Part shown: piece by piece, positions 58,889 through 64,000 of the stretch
Numbering within the stretch: the stretch's first letter is position 1
Layout of the letters: every line of letters starts with the position of its first letter
Source: Bolinopsis microptera
Lineage: Eukaryota > Ctenophora > Tentaculata > Lobata > Bolinopsidae
NCBI RefSeq assembly: GCF_026151205.1
Contig: NC_087079.1
Location: 6,296,169 to 6,360,168 of the forward strand
Reading direction: 5' to 3'
Length of the DNA stretch: 64,000 nt
The notes under the pieces: model-generated
The model's input: only the letters and a program-made list of their open reading frames with translations
Database searches by the model: none
Told to the model about the DNA's origin: nothing
Translations under genes and position numbers: made by a program

Positions 58889-61800
58889 GGTTGGTTAGTT
58901 AGTAAGTTAGTAAGTTAGTAAGTTAGTAAGTTAGTAAGTTAGTAAGTTAGTAAGTTAGTAAGTTAGTAAGTTAGTAAGTTAGTAAGTTAGTAAGTTAGTA
59001 AGTTAGTGAGTTAGTTAGTTAGTTGGTTAGTTCGTGTTTTGTAATAGAGATTAGAGGTCAAATTCTAAATTTCGATTCTTTATTGCAATTTCATGCTTTT
59101 AACAGCCAGTTTTGAGTTTTTCCAGACCCTACTTAATAAATATGATTTACAACTTCTGATTGAACCTTTGGACAATTAGACGGCTACATTCTATGATATG
59201 CATTATGCACATGACTAATTTCTTAAACCCCATACCAAAAATTCATCAAAATAAAGACGGCTTCTAGCTATTACATAGTACGATGAGAAGATAATATGTG
59301 TCCTGATAAAACGTTAAATACTCACCTCCATTTAATTTCTTTTGAAACCGTGCTATAAAAATTCTAGCAAGAGTTTCAGTGAACCGTACACGCAACGTCT
59401 TGGATGATTTTATCGGGTTTCTTTCATCTCCAGCGAGGCTCGTTATACCATGAGTTATTCACGAAATTTGCATCAACATGCATCTCGATACAATATACAA
59501 GTACCCCGCCCAAACCAGTTCATGGTGAAGTGTCTGGTGTAAGGCGCCGTTATTACACAACGGTTACTTAGCCTGGATTTTCAGACTTTGGGACACCAGT
59601 TTTGGGGCATACCAGGCTGCATTTAGCAGGTTTATCCCCGTTTTATCCAATTATCTACTTCCCCTTAGTGCACGTAACACTCACACTTTACTAGCTGGCT
59701 AGGTGCCAGGACTTGTCCCCCATTGGTTAATGTGGCTCTGTTCTGGGTTGTGATTGGTTACTGGTTAGAGTTCTGTCTGAGTGTAATAGTCTTGTTGTTT
59801 TCAACATTCGCACACCTTCCTCCCGCCCATTAATGTGTACAGGAGTTTCAACCAATCACACTCTAGAATTTATATCACGTGACTACTCATTAACCAATGC
59901 GCGCGCAGGACTGTGCACGTGCGCCGCGATGTCACGTGTTAAGGTAACGTTGGGATAGTGTATGCGCTTGTTATAATATGCATTGTCCATGTTTGTCTTG
60001 TATGTTACAACTTTTTGAGACCTCTTCACATCATCATGCCGCCTGACCTGATAATCGGGAAGATGAGTAAGTTCCAACAGTCTAGAACCTACCAGAACGT
60101 ACTAGAACATACTAGAAAGTGCTGGGAACTTCAAGAAAGTCCCCTACTTTAACCCACCTAATTACGTAATCTCACACGTCGCCCCTCTCATTGTTCAACA
60201 AATCGGTACATTTCCTCGTAGTATACCACACACACACACTCTCTCTCTCTCTGTTAAGTGCCCCACTGTCACTCACACACTCTCTCACTGGTCTGCATCC
60301 TGCCACCATGACCGGTTGGTCCACTTGTAACCTCTAGTTGTGGGTTTGCAGCAGTTTGTTGCTCTCGTTTATGTGAAGTCTTGTGTGATTACTATTGGTA
60401 TTCTTTTAGTTTGGTATGGCTAGGTCTCGCGTTAAACCGAGTTTAACTCTCTCTACAATCTGTGAGTGCTGATCATTTCTTCTTGTGCTGATATTGCTGT
60501 ATTAATGTTGAGAGTAATAAAAATAGTGAGTAATAATACTCAATAACCCCACCTCAAATCATACTATACCATGAAGGCTCTTATGGACGTGTTTAAATTC
60601 CCATAAAGAATAAGGATGCGTCCCTTTGTCCTATAAAGCTATAACAAATAACACCACTAGAAGTTTTACATTTGTCAAACATGGTACAGTGCACGTCCAG
60701 CTAGTTGCTTGTATTTGATGTTGTCTTAGTAGTTGTTAATAGTATGAGCGGGTGTTTTGTTTTTGGTAAGCTGCTTCTATTGCTGCTGTGTTTTCTTAAC
60801 ACATGATGTAACATAGTCTTACTATTCACTACTGACTTACAAGTACAACACTTATTCGAGACACCACTTATTCGAGACACCACTGACTAAAGAAAAACGT
60901 CCCCGATTTGTATCGTTAAATCGAAAATAAAAACCAACAAAATATCTAAATTGTAACTTGAACCTGTTGAAACTGCTGATTTGTCACAAGGATATATATT
61001 AACGTTCCTTGTCCCTCAGCAATCTCGCCTCCCATCCAGACACCAGTTACTCGGGGGTACGCTTCTTCAATGCCAGTACTGGACACCGAGAACATTGAAC
61101 CTAACAAGGTTTGTAACATTAATACTTTCTACGCAACTGTATTTAGTTATGTTTAATAAATTAGTTATTTAATCAGTTATGTTTAATAAATTATTTGAAT
61201 TGTTTTAGTAAAGCTTCCTCAAAAGATCTGCACCTTTTAGTCAGTCAACAAATATAGCGTTAGAGGTTACTGAATACTGTTTAATTTAGGGTTATGGTTA
61301 TGAACCGGATACTTTTCACTGGTAGTCGGGTGTGACTTTAAATATTGTAATGTTAGATCCTAAAGATAACCTACAAATTGAAATTCCCACACTTTGTTAA
61401 TTATATTCCCAGTAATCAATTACATGACTTCCCAAATTAGCTCCTTAAAGACGTCAGTTAATGCTCGGCTGGAGCCCCAAAACTTCATCAGGCGTCCACC
61501 AATCAGTGAACAGTATCCCGTTATTAACCAATCAGAGCGCGGTATAAAATCACGTGATATGACTTGCAGGATCCATTGTGCAGCTGACTTCCTGGTTTTA
61601 TTGTCTCCAGCTCTGCTGTCTGCAGCGAAAAGAGTTACATTTATTTTAGACAACTGTATTTACTAGCGGAGCTATTTGTTGTGTATTGATTTATCTTAGT
61701 TGCAAAGCCACCACCGTGGTCATTGAAGGTTGAGGTCTAGCCTCCAACTTTACTTGTTTGTTGTTATTCTGAGGAAAATGACGCGGACTCTTAACATCCT

Positions 61801-62300
61801 GCATCTCCCTTGGAAACCCGTTTACCTGCTGAATAACGTATGTCAGCCTCCCGCATTCATCAATCTTTATTTTATTTGGCGTTGAACGACTACTGAGTCT
61901 CACGGAATGTTCTGGGGTTCTGAAAGTATCTTATGTTCTGTAATTAGACTCGATAAAACAGAAAGTCTAGCTCCAACTTATTGCTCCTACTCCCTTGGCT
62001 GAAGTTTTCCCGGCAGAACAGTCATTTTCTTTAAGCGAGTTGGGAGAAATCCATTCAAAGCGTCCTTGAACCTGATTTGATAAATTAACCACCAACCAAC
62101 GTACTTATTAACCAGCGATTTTGAATATTGACTTAACTGACCGTCTGATCAGGGTTGTGGTGGATACGTGGACAGTAACAAACTGGCCGGAGCACGGACC
62201 GCCTCTCAGATCTCCTACAACAACTCCAGGATAACAAACCTCTCCAGACAGTCGCTCAACAAGAGACCTGCTAAGAAGTGCTCTGATAACACCAGTGCAG
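40716..62300 (+). CDS. Unidentified Ser/Pro-rich disordered protein, multi-exon, 3' end beyond what was found
   Basis: Inferred exons: 40673 or ATG 40716 to 40791, 41268-41377, 41799-41879, 47114-47181, 56093-56196, 56387-56561, 56831-57082, 57622-57770, 61020-61108, 62153-62300. All phases agree, giving about 417 codons, and the last donor (GTCAGT at 62301) shows it continues. Early exons encode two short amphipathic helices (DVLWSLEQKVRTMQKYGV and VELEELERSLDEELKKYHMF). The rest is low-complexity: DSPPSSPDNV, DKLYKQFYREN, proline-lysine stretches, a PPPY motif that could bind WW domains, three GGATPSV heptads (a 21-bp coding repeat) and a basic segment (SLNKRPAKKC). The composition suggests a cytoskeletal or signalling scaffold, but I recognise no family. 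Three other ATG exons (49756, 54805, 60036) splice in phase and may be alternative starts. Introns contain an orphan GPCR gene and several transposons. Confidence 0.72.
41198..41245. promoter_or_regulatory. Three CACGTG boxes at 21-bp spacing
   Basis: A 21-bp repeat (GGTCACGTGTTTCTGAAACC plus T) places CACGTG at 41198, 41219 and 41240, ending 22 bases before the acceptor of the exon at 41268. TTTCTGAAA in each unit is also palindromic. This is the second helically phased E-box array in the same gene, with a different unit from 39191-39264. Confidence 0.4.
41590..41622. repeat. Short interstitial TTAGGG repeat
   Basis: About three perfect telomere-type units plus degenerate copies (TTTAGGTTAAGGTTAGGG) in an intron. 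Confidence 0.85.
42020..42102. repeat. 24-bp perfect hairpin, 35-base loop
   Basis: Arms 42020-42043 and 42079-42102 are exact complements (TTGAAACTTTCCAGATAGTA onward). Total size about 83 nt resembles a pre-miRNA stem, but perfect pairing and AT-rich flanks fit a small transposon end equally well. It lies in an intron of the 40.7-62.3 kb gene. Confidence 0.9.
42103..45052. other. Intron interval without recognised exons
   Basis: It contains a CpG-rich GCGCGC block (42240-42340) and a roughly 55-bp imperfect tandem repeat with ATGCGTGGGCTTGTTT (43765-43855). The rest is unremarkable. A splice-acceptor-like TTTTGTAG ends two bases before the GPCR start codon. Confidence 0.45.
45053..46360 (+). 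CDS. Orphan rhodopsin-type GPCR, single exon
   Basis: The 435-codon frame starts at ATG 45053, directly after an AG (CTTTTGTAG|C) that could end a 5' UTR intron. Seven hydrophobic segments are visible: TM1 with GLILIAIFILGTIGN, TM2 with MLITINDIIVSI, TM3 ending CLCITRTVAMLRPF, TM6 with LVYGICNIPFSLEN and TM7 with NSAANPVLYY. TRT replaces DRY and CNIP replaces CWxP. I see no Cys at the start of TM3 nor in the second extracellular loop, so the usual disulfide seems absent. The extracellular N-terminus has six 9-residue repeats (NSSYPKFVA type), three or more with NSS glycosylation sequons. The C-tail is short and basic, then acidic. It lies in the sense orientation within an intron (41880-47113) of the larger gene and may be single-exon because it arose by retroposition. 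Ligand unknown. Confidence 0.9.
   Translation: MTSYTKITSPTHLAENSSYPKFVANSSYPKFVANSSYTKFVANSSYPTFADDSSYTHFTDNSSYVQLTDDFQRTTSPISSTAYSSEPLAFAEDADIIYGLILIAIFILGTIGNTTSFIYFRSKKKDIANTTYMLITINDIIVSITALPAALCFLAGRDPGLIFGDKTGIVIWFFLWEGSVRLSIFLVICLCITRTVAMLRPFYFQKIRYLVAAVMVYLLFQLIQLIVIVLIGDSIVIRFDHLYARPVARLTDLDIITNTALFYAVNTHINDITPVLVVGTCCIISIVKLRHQRGQQQYERQKSRSRATSTILMFSLVYGICNIPFSLENTLRTHALLTGSWDIYYNLYKYDTLLYLYYNNITHTHLRAANSAANPVLYYWRMPRLRDHTVTWVRDHTVSVVGRVFRRLSGGEEENGFVHRPQTGRTTPGVLEANL
45098..45259 (+). repeat. 27-bp coding repeat in GPCR N-terminus
   Basis: Six copies of a 27-bp unit (AATTCTTCCTACCCAAAGTT type) encode the nonapeptides ENSSYPKFV, ANSSYPKFV, ANSSYTKFV and more diverged DNSSYVQLT. The first three are nearly identical in DNA, so expansion is recent; the later ones are older. 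Confidence 0.9.
48279..48812. mobile_element. Nested 534-bp element with 8-bp TSD TCGGATAG
   Basis: TCGGATAG occurs at 48271-48278 and 48813-48820. The ends carry tandem inverted blocks of CGACAATTGACCCCC (four or five at the left, the complement GGGGGTCAATTGTCG repeated at the right). Between them are a long (CCCTGA)n/(CCCTAA)n array and a repeated GTGTAATTACAT palindrome. No coding capacity. The 8-bp duplication suggests mobilisation by a hAT-type transposase. Confidence 0.9.
48366..48645. repeat. Telomere-like (CCCTGA)n and (CCCTAA)n array
   Basis: ACCCAGG heptamers lead into more than 20 CCCTGA units, then mixed CCCTAA units and ACCCAGG blocks. CCCTAA is the complement of the animal telomere repeat and CCCTGA differs by one base. 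The array sits entirely inside the nested element. Confidence 0.93.
49319..49735. repeat. Two short tandem repeats
   Basis: 49319-49393 has 12-bp AATATAGAGTAA/AATATAGAGCAA units. About 49580-49735 has three to four copies of a 42-43-bp unit with CAGTTCTAAGTTAAGTTTCT. The second ends just before the candidate first exon at 49756. Confidence 0.85.
49756..49781 (+). CDS. Candidate alternative first exon (MDGYKTVF)
   Basis: ATG at 49756 opens eight codons and ends in phase 2 at a strong donor (G|GTGAGT). It joins in frame to the exon at 56093 of the large gene. A pyrimidine-rich CTCTCTCTC precedes the ATG. The short length makes chance a real possibility. Confidence 0.4.
49964..50046. repeat. 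Imperfect GC-rich palindrome
   Basis: GTGTGTAAAGTGGTCCCCAC on the left pairs with GGTGGGGACCACTTTAC and a second copy, GGTGGGGAGCACTTTACACA, on the right. Followed by a 47-bp duplication (GTACCATATTCGGGGTAGTA and its diverged copy) up to about 50130. Confidence 0.75.
50235..51482. other. Intron interval without recognised exons
   Basis: Mostly unique T-rich DNA with short GTGTTCGGTCT repeats near 51030. I see no coding segment. Confidence 0.45.
51483..52506. repeat. 29-bp satellite with higher-order structure, about 35 copies
   Basis: The unit is AAGTAACCACATCAAACCCA plus AGTAACCAG. Diagnostic variants recur in blocks: AAGTAGCCACATC at about 51839 and 52072 (about 233 bases, eight units apart) and ACCATATCAAACC at about 51960, 52193 and 52338. 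Multi-unit blocks have thus been duplicated. Confidence 0.95.
52507..53838. other. Intron interval, no supported gene
   Basis: Open frames at 52533-52838 and 53067-53381 lack domains and splice context. GAACTGGT and GTGCTACGTTGGAG are duplicated near 53060-53115. Confidence 0.4.
53839..54259. repeat. 8-bp GTAACAGT array
   Basis: About 50 copies of GTAACAGT with GTACAGT and single-base variants. The minus-strand frame CYTVTLLH is a by-product. Confidence 0.95.
54805..54881 (+). CDS. Candidate alternative first exon (MSDRFLYNTL)
   Basis: ATG 54805 opens 25 codons (MSDRFLYNTLSSVQSHSPLP then YIPNI) and ends in phase 2 at CG|GTGAGT, fitting the exon at 56093. Its Ser/Pro-rich composition matches the following exons, so I consider it the most convincing of the alternative starts. 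Confidence 0.6.
54902..55316. mobile_element. Pogo/mariner-type MITE with amplified terminal repeat
   Basis: CAGTAAAACCCCTATTTACC at 54902 and the complement of GGTAAATCGAGGTTTTACTG ending at 55316 are terminal inverted repeats, flanked by TA (54900-54901 and 55317-55318). CAGTAAAACC ends are typical of pogo/Tigger-like elements. The interior is a 15-bp array, CCCCGATTTACCGCT or CCCCGATTTACCGCG, clearly derived from the end sequence. It starts 20 bases behind the donor at 54882. Confidence 0.88.
55319..56092. other. Intron interval
   Basis: A short duplicated TTAGTGTATCTTCGTGCGAC lies just outside the MITE (55321-55375). No coding segment seen before the exon at 56093. Confidence 0.45.
57771..58739. 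other. Intron with small repeats
   Basis: CAGTGTGACTA/CAGTGTGACGA repeats follow the donor (57783-57845). Two copies of CACGTGATATC followed by TTCAGTAACCA or GTCAGTAACCA lie near 58259 and 58303. No exon seen. Confidence 0.5.
58740..59032. repeat. (GTTA)n tetranucleotide array
   Basis: About 290 bp of GTTA units, first pure (with a few GGTTA variants), then an 8-bp GTTAGTAA phase, then GTTA again. Confidence 0.97.
60036..60066 (+). CDS. Candidate alternative first exon (MPPDLIIGKM)
   Basis: ATG 60036 opens ten codons and ends in phase 1 at A|GTAAGT, a consensus donor. That phase fits the exon at 61020, giving a short isoform that would skip the upstream exons. Supported only by phase and donor strength. 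Confidence 0.4.
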
Positions 62301-63225
62301 GTCAGTCACAGTTCAAACCGGATCCCTTTATTTACTGGGTCCCTTTATTTACCGGGTCCCTATATTTACTGAGTCCCTCTATTTAACCGGGCTTGGTTCA
62401 TGGAAGATGATGGTTAACTAGAAATCTGATTTACATAATATCTTGAGAATTATTAACAATGATCACTTGGGGGCCTTTTTGATAAACTAGGGATGTACAT
62501 TGTACATTACTTAAAAGAAAAGGTGGAGTGGCTGGAACCTTCCGATTAAGGAAACCTTATCGTAATTTAATTTTCTTTTCCACGAGCAAATTATAACGTA
62601 ATTTTAGAAAAGAAAGCTTAATTGATTCAAACAAAGCTGCTTACAAATTTGGTTGCGCTAAATTCATTTTTCATACATTTTGAAGTATTAACATTCGCTA
62701 CAATACAGTGAAACTATGCTATGTGTTTAAGAATGTTATCAGTTGAAATCATAAATGTAACAAGTTGTTTTAAAAAAGCTTCTCGATCGATCACAAGATA
62801 TAGATACCGTTATTTATTATGCTTTATAATAAGCCACATCTCCCACAACAATTTAAACCACTTTTTACAGTGAATGTTGCGATATTTTTATTAATCCCAA
62901 ATAATCACTCTTATCTAGATAATCAATTATACGATGATGACATGGAAATATATGGTGCCAAAATTCCAACTTAGTACGTTGTTTAACAATCAATACTGCA
63001 TAACTCTTAAATTCAAGAATCAAATGTGTAATCAATATCACCTCTTACTAAGCTCACATGACCATAACGTGAGAACCATTAGTGTTTTTGTGCTAATTCC
63101 ACTCAATAATATAAAACTGTTTGTAAGAGGTATACAATTTACAGGCTCACTAACTTGATAATAAAATCATAACACATGCTAAAGAAACTGGGTGAAAAGA
63201 ACTCAGCAAACATTAAAAAAGTTGG

Positions 63226-63458
63226 ACTCTATGAGTCAGTGTCGTCCCCGGCCTATGATCGTCCCCGCTCTATGAGTCAGTGTCGTCCCCGGCCTATGAT
63301 CGTCCCCGGCCTATGAGTCAGTGTCGTCCCAGGTCTATGATCGTCCCCGGTCTATAAGACAGTGTCGTCCCCGGCCTATGATCGTCCCCGGTCTATAAGT
63401 CAGTGTCGTCCCCGGCCTATGATCGTCCCCGGTCTATAAGACAGTGTCGTCCCCACTC
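63226..63458. repeat. 38-bp minisatellite, about six copies
   Basis: The unit contains TATGAGTCAGTGTCGTCCCC and GGCCTATGATCGTCCCCGG. It begins right beside the donor of the minus-strand exon that ends at 63466. Confidence 0.93.
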
Positions 63459-63465
63459 CTCACAC

Positions 63466-63845
63466 CCATAATGAGCTTCCATAAAGTGAGCCATAACTCC
63501 TGATGTTATCCCGGCATCCTTAAAGTGCTCTGAAATAATAGTATTGTGTTATTGGTAGGGGGGGGGGGGGGGGGTTCAAATTTTTGCAATAATGACATCG
63601 CGTTACTGGTCATTAGATATTATTACAGTACCTTACAGCCTAATACTGATAGAAAAACCACATAATGATATACTGATTGTTCAAGTGTGTCATATTATAT
63701 TCCTACATATTCCAAATTTGTATCTACTCGCTTGTTCGAAACTTACCAACCATTGTGAACTCGAAGGGTTTGCAGTTTTCATCTCGGTGGTAGTGCCGGA
63801 AGTGTTGAATCACATTCTCCGTCATGTTCGTGCCCACAAACCTTT
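63466..63845 (-). CDS. Two exons of an unidentified minus-strand gene
   Basis: Exon A is 63845-63747 (acceptor TTTCAG, donor GTAAGT). Exon B is 63529-63466 (acceptor TTTCAG, weaker donor GTGTGA). Their phases match (1 across the junction) and the joined reading is continuous: FVGTNMTENVIQHFRHYHRD, then ENCKPFEFTMV, then EHFKDAGITSGVMAHFMEAH. Both ends continue, upstream beyond the window end and downstream to an exon I could not locate. I do not recognise the family. The exons lie close to the end of the plus-strand scaffold gene, so the two genes are convergent or interleaved. Confidence 0.65.
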
Positions 63846-64000
63846 CTGAAATGATAAGTGCAATGAACACCAAGAATGTCAAAGTTTAAAGTTCACTTTA
63901 CAAAAACCTTACAGTAAACCGTATAGTTATTTTGTAGAAACTGATTTTAAATAAATGAATAAACAAAAAATGTAGTAACGATAATAACAGAAAAAACAGA

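Overview
This is animal nuclear DNA. Genes are split by GT-AG introns of roughly 100 bases to several kb. The proteins are metazoan types: LDL-receptor class A modules fused to a seven-helix receptor, an orphan rhodopsin-type GPCR, a class I sirtuin and a BTB protein. The transposons (LINE, mariner/pogo-like, hAT) and the TTAGGG-type repeats are typical of animals. The sequence suggests an invertebrate with a repeat-rich genome; I cannot name the phylum. No rRNA, tRNA, CRISPR or bacterial features were seen.

Layout. 249-3020 is a 1,387-bp unit present twice in tandem with no differences noticed. 3070-16482 (+) is a 19-exon receptor gene encoding about seven LDLa modules joined directly to a 7TM domain. 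Its 5.8-kb fourth intron holds an intronless BTB gene on the opposite strand (8841 to 5491), which is cut in two by a 5'-truncated LINE with a 13-bp target duplication. 16.5-23.2 kb is gene-poor and rich in inverted repeats, including a mariner-type MITE with 34-bp ends. 23281-26456 (+) is a six-exon SIRT2-type deacetylase. 26.5-34.1 kb shows no gene, only satellites and one clear hairpin. 34154-38404 is a hAT element with an intron-containing ZMYM-type transposase broken by one frameshift.

From 40.7 kb to beyond 62.3 kb (+) runs a large gene for an unrecognised, mostly disordered Ser/Pro-rich protein. It has several phase-compatible candidate first exons. Its introns host a single-exon orphan GPCR (45053-46360), a hAT element with an 8-bp target duplication (47684-49140) that carries a second nested element with its own 8-bp duplication, and a pogo-like MITE whose terminal sequence has been amplified. 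The window ends with two exons of an unidentified minus-strand gene (63845 to 63466).

A striking property is the number of unrelated tandem repeats (units of 4 to 66 bp) inside introns and sometimes in exons. Several touch splice sites or coding sequence: three 48-nt in-frame exon-like copies beside an LDLa exon, a duplicated splice acceptor 66 nt upstream, a 59-bp triplication that sets the stop codon, and pentapeptide or nonapeptide repeats in two proteins. All exon boundaries were inferred by eye from splice motifs, phase and protein continuity; none is supported by transcripts here.
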